Assembly (NCBI RefSeq): GCF_020873875.1
Contig: NZ_JAHWGU010000004.1
Coordinates: forward strand, 310,001 to 374,000
Direction: 5' to 3'
From: Actinoplanes sp. DH11
GTDB lineage: Bacteria > Actinomycetota > Actinomycetes > Mycobacteriales > Micromonosporaceae
Length of the DNA stretch: 64,000 bases
Shown here: piece after piece, positions 15,029 through 23,317 of the stretch
Numbering within the stretch: position 1 is the stretch's first letter
Layout of the letters: each line of letters starts with the position of its first letter
Notes under the pieces: model-generated
Database searches by the model: none
What the model was told of the DNA's origin: nothing
The model's input: only the letters and a program-made list of their open reading frames with translations
Position numbers and translations under genes: made by a program

Positions 15029-15793
15029 CTACTCTGCCACACCGGTGCCGGGGATCTGAAATCCGGCCTCCACCAGCGCCTTCCGATCCTTCTTATCCAA
15101 TTTTTCCGCGGGATAGGCGGCCCACATGTCGGGCCGCCTATCCGCGGTCCGCACCAGGCTCTGCTCGCGCCGCCACCGGGCGATCCGGCCGTGGTCACCG
15201 GACCGCAGCACCTCCGGCACCTCGCGGTCGCGCCACGACGCCGGCTTGGTGTAGACCGGGGCCTCCAGCAGGCCGGCCGCGTGCGACTCCTCGGTGAGCG
15301 AGTCGGCGTTGCCCAGCACACCGGGCAGCAGCCGGGTGACCGCCTCCAGGATCACGATGACCGCGACCTCGCCGCCGAAGAGCACGTAGTCACCGAGCGA
15401 GACTTCACGCACCGGCATCCGCTGCGCCGCGTCGTCGATCACGCGCTGGTCGATGCCCTCGTAACGCCCGCAGGCGAAGATCAAGTGGTCCAGCCCGGCC
15501 AGGTCGTGCGCGGCCGCCTGGGTGAACGGACGGCCGACCGGGGACGGGACGACGAGCGTGGCGGCCGGCGACGACACCGCGTCGAGGGCCTCGCCCCACG
15601 GCTCCGGGCGCATGACCATGCCGGGACCACCGCCGTACGGGCTGTCGTCCACCGTGCGGTGCACATCGTAGGTCCAGGTCCGCAGGTCGTGCACGGTGAG
15701 GTCGAGCGTCCCGGTCGTCCGCGCCTTGCCGACGAGCGACAGGTCCAGCGGGGCGAAGTAATCCGGGAAGATCGAGACGATGTCGACCCTCAC
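15029..15793 (-). CDS. trmD: tRNA (guanine37-N1)-methyltransferase TrmD
   Basis: TrmD methylates G37 next to the anticodon using S-adenosylmethionine and prevents +1 frameshifts. The 254-residue product has the SPOUT trefoil-knot signatures: [48 protein letters not shown] and [17 protein letters not shown]. The C-terminal part (about 165-245) is the tRNA-recognising domain. Start GTG 15793 overlaps the rimM stop by four bases, so they are coupled. Confidence 0.97.
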   Translation of the reverse strand: MRVDIVSIFPDYFAPLDLSLVGKARTTGTLDLTVHDLRTWTYDVHRTVDDSPYGGGPGMVMRPEPWGEALDAVSSPAATLVVPSPVGRPFTQAAAHDLAGLDHLIFACGRYEGIDQRVIDDAAQRMPVREVSLGDYVLFGGEVAVIVILEAVTRLLPGVLGNADSLTEESHAAGLLEAPVYTKPASWRDREVPEVLRSGDHGRIARWRREQSLVRTADRRPDMWAAYPAEKLDKKDRKALVEAGFQIPGTGVAE

Positions 15794-16353
15794 AGGTCCA
15801 GCAGGCCTTCCGGGAGGTCGACGATCACGCGGCCGCCGGCCAGGTCGACGGTCGGGACGATCGCGGTGACGAACGGGATGAGAGCCGTCCCGCCGCCCTT
15901 TTTCGCCAGCACGATCAGGTCGGAGGCCGGGGCGTGCTCGATCCGCTGCACGGTCCCGTGCTCGGTGCCGTCACGCGACTCGACCCGCAGCCCGATCAGC
16001 TGGTGGTCGTGGAACTCCTCGGGGTCCTCCGGCGGCGTCAAGCCGGCGCTGTCCACCTGCAGGTAGACACCCCGCAGCGCCTCGGCGACGTTGCGGTCGG
16101 AGATGCCCTCGAAGACGGCGATGCCGCGGCCCTGATGCCAGCGGATCGACTCGAGGGTGAGCTCTTTCGGAACTTCGAAACGAACACCGGGAGCGGCCGC
16201 CGGCCCGGCGCCCACCCGGCGGTCCCGGGGGACCTCCGTGATGAACACCGAACCGGCGGTGAAGCGTTCCTCGGGCTCGTCGGTCCGCACGACAACCGAG
16301 ACCTCGCCCCGGATGCCGTGCGGTTTGCCGATCTGGCCGACGACTAGCAGCAT
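15790..16353 (-). CDS. rimM: Ribosome maturation factor RimM
   Basis: RimM binds S19 and assists assembly of the 30S head. The 187-residue product opens [20 protein letters not shown], the RimM N-terminal motif. A PRC-barrel domain at about 105-175 shows [20 protein letters not shown] and [23 protein letters not shown] 16353 is used because homologues start there; an in-frame TTG at 16362 directly abuts the KH gene stop, and no clear Shine-Dalgarno is visible for either. It sits between the KH protein and trmD in the rpsP-KH-rimM-trmD operon. Confidence 0.95.
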   Translation of the reverse strand: MLLVVGQIGKPHGIRGEVSVVVRTDEPEERFTAGSVFITEVPRDRRVGAGPAAAPGVRFEVPKELTLESIRWHQGRGIAVFEGISDRNVAEALRGVYLQVDSAGLTPPEDPEEFHDHQLIGLRVESRDGTEHGTVQRIEHAPASDLIVLAKKGGGTALIPFVTAIVPTVDLAGGRVIVDLPEGLLDL

Positions 16354-16362
16354 CGATATCAA

Positions 16363-16620
16363 TCAGTACGCGTCGACGATGTCGACCCGGATGCCACGTC
16401 CGCCGATCGACCCGATCACCTGACGCAGGGCCTTGGCCGTCCGGCCGCCGCGCCCGATGACCGTTCCCAGGTCCTCCGGGTGCACGCGAACCTCGAGCCG
16501 CTTGCCGCGGCGCGAGTCGACCAGCCGGACCCGGACGTCGTCCGGGTTGTCGACGATGCCCTTGACGAGGTGCTCCAGCGCGGGCCGGAGCGCCCCGTCA
16601 GCTCGCGTCGGCGCCGGCAC
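16363..16620 (-). CDS. KH-domain RNA-binding protein (YlqC/KhpA family)
   Basis: A small KH-domain protein, 85 residues from the GTG at 16620. The core [20 protein letters not shown], then [20 protein letters not shown] with the GxxG loop (GRGG), and [20 protein letters not shown] identify the KhpA-type family that binds structured RNA and pairs with KhpB. There is no ATG; GTG 16620 has AGGA eight bases upstream and would overlap the rpsP end by 23 bp. A start nearer the conserved core cannot be excluded. It lies between rpsP and rimM, the invariant place of this gene in many bacteria. Confidence 0.88.
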   Translation of the reverse strand: MPAPTRADGALRPALEHLVKGIVDNPDDVRVRLVDSRRGKRLEVRVHPEDLGTVIGRGGRTAKALRQVIGSIGGRGIRVDIVDAY

Positions 16621-17113
16621 CGGCCGGGTCCTGTGCAGTCTCGGCGACAGCCTCGCGGTTCGGCTCGGCCGGGTCGACAGGCTTGGTGTCGGTCGGGCGG
16701 GCCTCGGCAACCTCCGGAGCGGCAGCCTTCTTGCTCGACTTCGGCGTGGTGGCCGGCTTGGTGTCGGCGACACCGGCGGCAGCCTTCGCCTCTTCCTGGT
16801 AGATCTCGGTGCGGCTCTGCTTGCTCGGCGCGACGAGCAGCGGCGGCGGCGCCGGCAGGCCCTTGAACTGCTGCCAGTCACCGGTCTTCTCGAGGATCCG
16901 CTGCACGGCCTCGCTCGGCTGCGCGCCGACGCTCAGCCAGTACTGGACGCGCTCGGACTTGACCTCGATGACCGAGGGGTGTTCCTTCGGCTGGTAGATG
17001 CCGACGTACTCGATGGCGCGACCGTCACGCTTGGTGCGCGAGTCGGCGACGACGATGCGGTACTGCGGGTTGCGGATCTTGCCCATCCGCAGGAGCCGGA
17101 TCTTAACGGCCAC
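16598..17113 (-). CDS. rpsP: 30S ribosomal protein S16 with long Ala/Lys-rich tail
   Basis: S16 is an early assembly protein of the 30S subunit. The start is GTG 17113 with AGGAG upstream. The 171 residues begin [20 protein letters not shown] and continue with [20 protein letters not shown] and the [14 protein letters not shown] motif. The S16 fold takes only about residues 1-85. The remaining half is an Ala/Pro/Lys-rich extension, common in actinobacteria and absent from E. coli S16 (82 aa). First gene of the rpsP-KH-rimM-trmD operon; its leader holds an inverted repeat at 17136-17163. Confidence 0.96.
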   Translation of the reverse strand: MAVKIRLLRMGKIRNPQYRIVVADSRTKRDGRAIEYVGIYQPKEHPSVIEVKSERVQYWLSVGAQPSEAVQRILEKTGDWQQFKGLPAPPPLLVAPSKQSRTEIYQEEAKAAAGVADTKPATTPKSSKKAAAPEVAEARPTDTKPVDPAEPNREAVAETAQDPAGAGADAS

Positions 17114-17135
17114 GGTGTTTTCGCTCCTGATGAAT

Positions 17136-17163
17136 ACGTGGGTGAGCCGACCGGAACCCACGT
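17136..17163 (-). promoter_or_regulatory. Inverted repeat in rpsP leader
   Basis: ACGTGGGT at 17136-17143 and ACCCACGT at 17156-17163 form a perfect 8-bp stem with a 12-base loop, 23 bases before the rpsP GTG. It could be a leader regulatory hairpin or an operator. The gap 17114-17285 shows nothing else clear. Confidence 0.4.
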
Positions 17164-17285
17164 GGGGACATGGGGCCGATGCCTCGTGGACTGGCGTCGC
17201 GATCAGGGGTTAGAGGGCGCCTGACGCGTGCCGGATACCAACAAGCCATTCTGCCAGATGACGAGCCCGGAAGACCAACCGGGTC

Positions 17286-17933
17286 TCACCGTGCCGCGGG
17301 ACGATCCCAGCCCGGCGGCACCTCGGCCGGGACGGGCCACGACGGGTCCGGCCGGAAGTCCGTCCAGGTGCCGTCGAAGGGGAACTCGCCGGCCTCGATC
17401 ATCTTGATCACCCGGCGGCCCTCGGCGCGGACCGCGTCCGGATCCGGCACCCAGTAGTGCTCGGGCAGAGCCAGCCGCTCGGCGAACTCGTCCTCGTCCT
17501 TCCACCGCCAGGTCCGGTCCGGCGCGGCCACCACGTCGAGGTCCTGGTCGACCACGTCGACACCGGCCACGTCGCCGTCGTCCCAGCGGACCCCGCGCTC
17601 CTCGAGGTTGACGTACCACTCGCGGAAGTCGCCCTGCTCGGTCCGGAAGAACCAGACCGAGTGCTCGCCCACCGCCGGCAGGAACATCAGGATGCCCGGA
17701 CCGGCCCAGGCGACCTGAGCCAGCCGGCGCTCGGCGACCGACCACTCGGCGAACGTCATCTCCCGGACGCCGCGGCCGTCCACGGTCATGTCGTTGAGCA
17801 CGGCCGAGCCGCGGGCCAGCCACAGGAGCAGCCCGCGGTCGTCGTCGGAGATCACCCGGCAGGGCCGGACGTGCACCAGCCGGCCCGCCGAGAAGTTGCG
17901 GTAGAGGACCGGCCGGCCCGTTGCGAAACGCAT
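17286..17933 (-). CDS. DUF402 family protein
   Basis: A 215-residue protein of the DUF402 / FomD-like barrel family; characterised relatives are nucleotide-phosphate hydrolases. The core is seen in WYVNLEERGVRWDDGDVAGV, VDVVDQDLDVVAAPDRTWRW and KDEDEFAERL, where the Asp/Glu residues are the family metal ligands. The N-terminal segment RFATGRPVLYRNFSAGRLVH leads into the beta-barrel. The ATG at 17933 is two bases after the proS stop, so it is translated from the proS transcript. The physiological substrate is unknown. Confidence 0.85.
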   Translation of the reverse strand: MRFATGRPVLYRNFSAGRLVHVRPCRVISDDDRGLLLWLARGSAVLNDMTVDGRGVREMTFAEWSVAERRLAQVAWAGPGILMFLPAVGEHSVWFFRTEQGDFREWYVNLEERGVRWDDGDVAGVDVVDQDLDVVAAPDRTWRWKDEDEFAERLALPEHYWVPDPDAVRAEGRRVIKMIEAGEFPFDGTWTDFRPDPSWPVPAEVPPGWDRPAAR

Positions 17934-17935
17934 GC

Positions 17936-19342
17936 TCAGTACGAACGGCCCAGGTAGGCGATGAGGTCGGGCTCCTCGTCGGACTCCGGCATCGAGCCGT
18001 CCTCGCGGGTGAGGCAGCGGACGGTCACGGCCTTGCCGTTGGCCTCCTTCTCGCCGGCCTCGCCGACTGCGGACCACGGCACCCGGGCGAACCCGGTCTG
18101 CGAGGCCTCGATCGCCTCACCGAGCGTCTTCACGTCGACCGTGCGCTCCACCCGGAACGCCAGCGCGTCGTCGTAGAGCCGCTGCTGGTCGGCCTTGAGC
18201 GCGCTGGTGACCGCGCCCACCACGTCGGCCAGCGCCACCGGCGACTTGGAACCGTCGATCCGGCGGGCCACCGTGACGTTGCCGGTCGCCAGGTCGCGGG
18301 GACCCACCTCGATCCGGATCGGGATGCCCTGGAGCTCGGCGTCGACCGCGCGACGGCCGAACGGGATGTCGGCCCGGTCGTCGAGCTTCACCCGTACGCC
18401 CGCGGTCTTCAGCTCGTCGCGGAGCCGGGCCGCCGCCTCGGCGACACCCTCGCCCGCCTTGACCACCATGACCTGCACCTGGATCGGCGCGAGGCGCGGC
18501 GGAAGCCGCAGGCCGTTGTCGTCGCCGTGCACCATGATCAGGCCACCCAGCATCCGGGTGGAGGTGCCCCACGAGGTCGTCCACGCGTGCTCGACGGTGC
18601 GCTCCGCCGAGGAGTAGGTGATGTCGAAGGCCTTCGCGAAGTTCTGGCCCAGCTCGTGCGACGTACCCATCTGGAGGGCCTTGCCGTCGCCCATCATGGC
18701 CTCGACGGTCATCGTGTTCGTGGCGCCGGCGAACCGCTCGCCCCGGGTCTTGCGGCCCGGGATGACCGGGATGGCGAGCATCTCCTCCATGAACGCCTGG
18801 TACACGTTCTTGTGGATGTCCCGGGCGTGCTCGCGCGCGTCCTGCTCGGTCGCGTGGGCGGTGTGCCCCTCCTGCCAGAGGAACTCGGTCGTCCGCAGGA
18901 ACGTCCGCGGCCGCAGCTCCCAGCGCACCACGTTGGCCCACTGGTTGAGGAGCAGGGGCAGATCACGGTACGAGTCGACCCACTTCGCCATGAACTCGCC
19001 GATGACCGTCTCACTCGTCGGACGGACCACCAGCGGCTCGGCGAGCTCCTTGCCACCGGCGTGGGTGACCACGGCCAGCTCCGGCGAGAAGCCCTCCACG
19101 TGGTCGGCCTCGCGGCGCAGGTAGTTCTCCGGGATGAAGAGCGGGAAGTACGCGTTCTGGACGCCGGCCTCCTTGATGCGGGCGTCCATGTCGGCCTGCA
19201 TCCGCTCCCAGACCGCATAACCCACCGGCCGGATCACCATCGTCCCGCGCACCGGGCCGTTGTCCGCGAGTTGCGCCTTGGCGATCAGGTCCTGGTACCA
19301 GCGGGGGAAGTCCTCCGCACGGGGAGTGAGCACGCGAGCCAT
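17936..19342 (-). CDS. proS: Prolyl-tRNA synthetase, archaeal/eukaryotic-type
   Basis: The class II synthetase charges tRNA-Pro. At 468 residues without the bacterial editing insertion it belongs to the shorter archaeal/eukaryotic-like form. Motif 2 is RWELRPRTFLRTTEFLWQEG. PLVVRPTSETVIGEFMAKWV covers the T-x-E proline/ATP region, with HELGQNFAKAFDITY before it and SWGTSTRMLGGLIMVHGDDN as motif 3. The anticodon-binding domain is about 275-380. The ATG at 19342 is chosen over the longer frame because MARVLTPRAEDFPRWYQDLI matches the family start. It is followed after two bases by DUF402. Confidence 0.95.
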   Translation of the reverse strand: MARVLTPRAEDFPRWYQDLIAKAQLADNGPVRGTMVIRPVGYAVWERMQADMDARIKEAGVQNAYFPLFIPENYLRREADHVEGFSPELAVVTHAGGKELAEPLVVRPTSETVIGEFMAKWVDSYRDLPLLLNQWANVVRWELRPRTFLRTTEFLWQEGHTAHATEQDAREHARDIHKNVYQAFMEEMLAIPVIPGRKTRGERFAGATNTMTVEAMMGDGKALQMGTSHELGQNFAKAFDITYSSAERTVEHAWTTSWGTSTRMLGGLIMVHGDDNGLRLPPRLAPIQVQVMVVKAGEGVAEAAARLRDELKTAGVRVKLDDRADIPFGRRAVDAELQGIPIRIEVGPRDLATGNVTVARRIDGSKSPVALADVVGAVTSALKADQQRLYDDALAFRVERTVDVKTLGEAIEASQTGFARVPWSAVGEAGEKEANGKAVTVRCLTREDGSMPESDEEPDLIAYLGRSY

Positions 19343-19367
19343 GAGCAAGCATCCTAGTCTCGCGCCC

Positions 19368-19398
19368 GTTGCAACCTGCCGGGTGGGCATGCCGTGTC
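19368..19398 (+). promoter_or_regulatory. ECF-type promoter motif of first sigma operon
   Basis: GTTGCAACC (19368-19376) and CGTGTC (19393-19398) are separated by exactly 16 bases. An AAC-containing -35 and CGT-type -10 is the ECF pattern. The identical motif with identical spacing lies before the second sigma gene (21307-21337), which suggests autoregulation by one or both sigma factors. Confidence 0.65.
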
Positions 19399-19424
19399 CC
19401 CGGGTGAGGAAGACGGGGGCACGG

Positions 19425-19916
19425 ATGGACTTCGAGATGTTCTACCGGGACACATCCCGGCGCCTGCTGCGGTACGCGTACGGCCTGACCGGCGACCCCG
19501 GGGAGGCGCAGGACCTGGTCCAGGAGGCGTACGCGCGCGCCTGGCAGCGCTGGCGGCAGGTCTCCGCCTACGAGGATCCGGAGGCGTGGCTGCGCCTGGT
19601 GGTGAACCGGCTCTCGACCGACCGGTGGCGGCGGCTGTTCGTGCGCCGCAACCACGCCGCGGCCCAGCCGCCGCCCCCGGCCGCACCACCGCCGTCCGAG
19701 GACCTCGTGGTGCTGGTCCGCGCCATGCGCGCCCTGCCGGCCCGGCACCGGCAGGCCCTCGCCCTGCACTACCTGCTGGACCGCTCGATCGCCGAGATCG
19801 CCGCCGAGACCGGCGTCTCCATCGGCACGGTCAAGTCCTGGCTGTCCCGCGGCCGGGCCGGCCTGGCCGCCACCCTCGACCCCGACCCGTCGGAAGGAGC
19901 CCGCCGTGCCCGCTGA
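19425..19916 (+). CDS. SigE-family ECF sigma factor, copy 1
   Basis: A 163-residue group-4 sigma factor. Region 2 (about 5-70) shows FYRDTSRRLLRYAYGLTGDP, then EAQDLVQEAYARAWQRWRQV and the SigE-family hallmark YEDPEAWLRLVVNRLSTDRW. Region 4 (about 105-155) shows LPARHRQALALHYLLDRSIA and the HTH ETGVSIGTVKSWLSRGRAGL. It directs RNA polymerase to specific promoters. The ATG at 19425 starts at the conserved MDFEMFYRD; G-rich bases precede it. Its end overlaps the partner gene by 11 bp. It is divergent from proS and nearly duplicated at 21361. Confidence 0.95.
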   Translation: MDFEMFYRDTSRRLLRYAYGLTGDPGEAQDLVQEAYARAWQRWRQVSAYEDPEAWLRLVVNRLSTDRWRRLFVRRNHAAAQPPPPAAPPPSEDLVVLVRAMRALPARHRQALALHYLLDRSIAEIAAETGVSIGTVKSWLSRGRAGLAATLDPDPSEGARRAR

Positions 19917-21282
19917 CCTGGACGATTTCTATGCCGCTCTGGCCCGGCAGGCGGACACGACGCCGCTCGCCGGTGTCGCGGACGCGCGCCGCCGCGGCCA
20001 GGTGCGCAAGCGGAACCGGGCCCTCGCCACGGCCGCCGCGGTGCTGCTGGTGATCGCCGGCGCCGGGGTGGTGACCTGGCAGCGCCGGCACGCGGAGCCG
20101 ATCCTGCCGGCCACGGACCCGGCCCGGATCCGCGGGATGGAGCCGGTCGGCGAGCCACTGCGCCTTCCGGACGGGCAGAGCTGGAGCACCGCGCGGATCT
20201 CCGGGACCACCGTGTACGGGCTGTCCGAGGCCGGTGTGCGGATCGTGGACGCGAACACCGGCGAACAGACCGGAACCGTGAACCCCGCGCGGTCGGCGTC
20301 AGGCTCGGGCGTGGATCTGTACGCGGGTCCCCACGCTCTCTTCGTCCACGGGGGCGAGGGCGCGGTCTTCCACGATCCGGTCACCGGCGCGCGGCTGGGG
20401 AAGCCGGACCACACGTCGGGCGACCGGTTGCTGCTGCACGACGAAGTGATCGTCGAACGGGACATCGACGGAGGCCTCACCGCGTTCGACATCACCGACG
20501 CCCGGCAACTCTGGTCGGCCCCGGCCGGCGCGGACCCGCTGGTGGCGTTCGGCACGATGCGGACCGGTCCGGGGTCGCCCTCGCAGCACGCCCTGCCCAC
20601 CGGCGACCGGCTCGTCGTGGTCACCGGGAAGGGCGACGTGGTGATCCGGGACATCCGGACCGGAGCGGTCCGCACGACCGTGCCCGCCGCCCGGCCGGAC
20701 TCCATGTACATGGAGGCACACGACGGCGTCGTCTACACCGCGGAGCGTGTCGACGGCGGCCGGTGGGGCATCCGCGCCACCGACACGGACGCCGGCTCGT
20801 CGGTGGTGGTGCGCAAGGTGGCGGACGGCAACCTGTCGTACTTCCCCTGCGGCTCACGCCGCCTCTGTATCTACGAGAAGCGGGCGGCCGGGTACGTGCT
20901 CGTGACCGTCGACGCGACCGACGGACGGGTCCTGCGGGAGGTTCCGGCACCACGGGGCGCCGGGGACGCCACCGAACGGGCCGGCCGGATCATGACGTCG
21001 GTCCTGGCCGACTCCGAGAACTGGATCGTGGTGCTCGGCGAGGACGGCCGGCAGCTCGCCGATGTGCCGGGCACCGGTGGGTTCATCGACGACGGCAACG
21101 TGCTGGCGCTGGTCCGGGACGGCGGGACGGGACAGCTGACCGCGCGGGCGATCTCCGCTGTCGACGGCCGGCAGATCGACCTCGGCACCGTGCCGGCGCT
21201 GTCCGGTGACTGCGCCTGGACCGCCGGGCACCTGGTCTGCCCGACCGGCACCGAGCTGCGGATCTGGCGGTTCGTGCGCTGA
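19906..21282 (+). CDS. Membrane-anchored beta-propeller protein, probable anti-sigma partner, copy 1
   Basis: A 458-residue protein starting at GTG 19906 inside the sigma gene. The N-terminal 40 residues (VPADLDDFYAALARQADTTP) are cytoplasmic and charged. One membrane helix follows at about 42-60 (LATAAAVLLVIAGAGVV), then a roughly 390-residue extracytoplasmic domain with repeated Trp/Asp-Gly blades (IVDANTGEQTGTVN, AFDITDARQLWSAP, VDATDGRVLREV) like a PQQ/WD40 propeller. The layout (short inner domain, one helix, large sensor) and coupling to an ECF gene fit an anti-sigma factor or signal receptor. No ZAS zinc motif is seen, so the anti-sigma role is inference. Confidence 0.8.
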   Translation: MPADLDDFYAALARQADTTPLAGVADARRRGQVRKRNRALATAAAVLLVIAGAGVVTWQRRHAEPILPATDPARIRGMEPVGEPLRLPDGQSWSTARISGTTVYGLSEAGVRIVDANTGEQTGTVNPARSASGSGVDLYAGPHALFVHGGEGAVFHDPVTGARLGKPDHTSGDRLLLHDEVIVERDIDGGLTAFDITDARQLWSAPAGADPLVAFGTMRTGPGSPSQHALPTGDRLVVVTGKGDVVIRDIRTGAVRTTVPAARPDSMYMEAHDGVVYTAERVDGGRWGIRATDTDAGSSVVVRKVADGNLSYFPCGSRRLCIYEKRAAGYVLVTVDATDGRVLREVPAPRGAGDATERAGRIMTSVLADSENWIVVLGEDGRQLADVPGTGGFIDDGNVLALVRDGGTGQLTARAISAVDGRQIDLGTVPALSGDCAWTAGHLVCPTGTELRIWRFVR

Positions 21283-21306
21283 ACGGACGGTGAACAACGG
21301 TGGTGG

Positions 21307-21337
21307 GTTGCAACCGACCACCGGCGGCCGTCGTGTC
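21307..21337 (+). promoter_or_regulatory. ECF-type promoter motif of second sigma operon
   Basis: GTTGCAACC (21307-21315), 16 bases, CGTGTC (21332-21337), as before the first sigma gene. It lies in the 78-bp gap between the two sigma operons, 24 bases before the start codon. The intervening 16 bases mostly differ between copies, so the motif is conserved more than its surroundings. Confidence 0.65.
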
Positions 21338-21360
21338 TCCTGCCGCGAAAGGGCGGTGAG

Positions 21361-21864
21361 ATGGCGGCGATCGACGACTTCGACGAGTTCTACCGGGACA
21401 CGTCCCGGCGGCTGACGCGGTACGCGTACGGCCTGACCGGCGACCCCGGGGAGGCACAGGACCTGGTCCAGGAGGCGTACACGCGGGCGTGGCAGCGCTG
21501 GCGGCGCGTGACGGCGTACGAGGACCCGGAGGCCTGGCTGCGCCTGGTGGTGAACCGGCTCTCCACCGACCGGTGGCGGCGGGTGTTCCGCCGCCGGGAC
21601 CACGCCGCCGCCCAGGCGCCCGAGCCACCCGTGGCGCCGCCGTCGGAGGACACCGTGCTGCTGGTCCGGGCGATGCGCACCCTGCCCGCCGCGCACCGGC
21701 GCGCGCTCGTCCTGCACTACCTGCTGGACCGTTCGATCACCGAGATCGCGGTGGAGACCGGCGCGTCGCCCGGCACCGTCAAGTCGTGGCTGTCGCGCGG
21801 CCGGGCCGGCCTGGCCACCGCCCTCGGCGACACCTACCGGGAAGGAGTTCGCAATGCCCGCTGA
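21361..21864 (+). CDS. SigE-family ECF sigma factor, copy 2
   Basis: A 167-residue ECF sigma factor, by eye about 80% identical to the copy at 19425. Region 2 has FYRDTSRRLTRYAYGLTGDP and YEDPEAWLRLVVNRLSTDRW; region 4 has ETGASPGTVKSWLSRGRAGL. Differences concentrate in the N-terminal five residues, the linker (HAAAQAPEPPVAPPSED) and the C-terminal tail. The region 2.4 and 4.2 sequences are almost unchanged, so promoter recognition should be the same or very similar. The ATG at 21361 follows AAGGGCGGTGAG. Its end overlaps the next gene by 11 bp, as in copy 1. Confidence 0.95.
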   Translation: MAAIDDFDEFYRDTSRRLTRYAYGLTGDPGEAQDLVQEAYTRAWQRWRRVTAYEDPEAWLRLVVNRLSTDRWRRVFRRRDHAAAQAPEPPVAPPSEDTVLLVRAMRTLPAAHRRALVLHYLLDRSITEIAVETGASPGTVKSWLSRGRAGLATALGDTYREGVRNAR

Positions 21865-23281
21865 CCTGGACGAGATGTTCGCGGGCCTGGCCCGCACGGC
21901 CGACGTGGTGCCGGTGACCGGTCCCGCGGTGGCGCGCCGCAACGGCGATCGCCGGCGGCGCGGCAGGTACGCGGTGGGCGCCGCGGCCGCGGCGGTGCTG
22001 CTGGTCCTGGCGGGCGCCGGTGTCGCGACCCGGCGGCACGACCCGCCCCGGCCGGTGCTGCCGGCGACGACGGTCCGCGGCCTCACCCCGATCGGGACGC
22101 CGCTGCGCGTGCACGGCCCGGCGGGCGAGAACATGTTCAGCGCGATCGCGGTCCGCGGTGACCGCGTCACGCTGGCCTCCGGCGACCTGAACGGGGGTGG
22201 CCTGAAGGTGATCGGGGTGGACGGCCGGACCGGCGCCCAGGTCTGGGACGCCGGCACGACCGCCTCGTTCGAGACCAACGGCCCGATCGCGGTGCCCGGC
22301 GCGGTGCTGGTCGCCGACGGACCGCGGCTGCGCGTTCTCGACCCGGGCACCGGGGCGGAGCTGTGGGAGACCACGGACCCGGCCAACGGCGACGTGGTGG
22401 TCGGCGACGGGGTGCTCGCCCGGGTCACGGTGGACGGCCTGACCGAGGCTTTCGCACTGTCCACCGGCCGGAAACTCTGGTCGGCGCCGGCCTCCGGCAA
22501 CGACCGGCCGCGCCACTCGACCGGCTTCCTCGACGAGGGCAACGTCCGCAACGTGCACGTCAGCGACGACCGGCTCGCACAGATCACGCTCGGCGGCCGG
22601 GTGCTGGTCCGGGACCTCCGCACCGGGAAGATCCGCACGTCGGTGGCGACCACGGTCCGGCCGCGGATGATGACCGATTTCAGCGCCTCCGGCGACTTGG
22701 CGCTGATCGGCGACAGGTCCGGCTACACCGACAAGCCGTCCCGGCTCGTCGGTGCCGACCTCACCGCCGGTACGACGAAGGTCCTGCACGCCATCGAGAC
22801 CGGCACGCTGGGCGTCTCCGCGCCGTGCGGGCCGCAGCGTGTCTGTCTGGCCTCCAACGACGGGACCACCGCCGACGGGAACCTGAACCCGGCAACCCTG
22901 AAGATGATCGACACGGCGACCGGCCGGGTGCTGTGGACCGTCACGCCGGCGGACGCCGTGTTCGACATCTCCACCCGCGCCGGACGGGTCTTCGCCGGCC
23001 GCGGGCTCGGCTCCGGCGTTCTCTACAGCGCCGACGGCCGGGATCTCGCCCGGGTCGACGGTGCCTTCTTGGGTAGGACGCAAGGCTGGATCGACGACGA
23101 GAACGTGCTGGCCATGGCCCAGACCGGGACCGGCCGGAGCCTCATCGCCATCTCGGCGGCAGACGGACGGCAGACCACTCTGGGCACGCTGTCGGACGTC
23201 GTCGGCGGCTGCGCGTGGACCAGCGAGATCCTGGCGTGCCGCGACGGCGTCGAGCTCAAACTGTGGCGGTTCGAGCGCTGA
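21854..23281 (+). CDS. Membrane-anchored beta-propeller protein, probable anti-sigma partner, copy 2
   Basis: A 475-residue paralogue of the protein at 19906 with the same plan: short cytoplasmic N-terminus (MPADLDEMFAGLARTADVVP), a membrane helix at about 39-58 (VGAAAAAVLLVLAGAGVA) and an extracytoplasmic propeller-like domain with blades such as VDGRTGAQVWDAG, LDPGTGAELWETT and IDTATGRVLWTV. The N-terminal and helix parts are closely similar to copy 1; the propeller has diverged strongly, including a DLNGGGLKV insertion. That suggests one sigma specificity coupled to two different inputs. The ligand is unknown. Confidence 0.8.
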   Translation: MPADLDEMFAGLARTADVVPVTGPAVARRNGDRRRRGRYAVGAAAAAVLLVLAGAGVATRRHDPPRPVLPATTVRGLTPIGTPLRVHGPAGENMFSAIAVRGDRVTLASGDLNGGGLKVIGVDGRTGAQVWDAGTTASFETNGPIAVPGAVLVADGPRLRVLDPGTGAELWETTDPANGDVVVGDGVLARVTVDGLTEAFALSTGRKLWSAPASGNDRPRHSTGFLDEGNVRNVHVSDDRLAQITLGGRVLVRDLRTGKIRTSVATTVRPRMMTDFSASGDLALIGDRSGYTDKPSRLVGADLTAGTTKVLHAIETGTLGVSAPCGPQRVCLASNDGTTADGNLNPATLKMIDTATGRVLWTVTPADAVFDISTRAGRVFAGRGLGSGVLYSADGRDLARVDGAFLGRTQGWIDDENVLAMAQTGTGRSLIAISAADGRQTTLGTLSDVVGGCAWTSEILACRDGVELKLWRFER

Positions 23282-23317
23282 CCACCCGAGAGACGCTCTC
23301 CACCCGAGAGAAGCCGG

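Noticed and set aside
19906..23281. Zinc-binding (ZAS) anti-sigma factors
   Set aside because: No HxxxCxxC motif is present in either N-terminus; kept as probable partners by context only.
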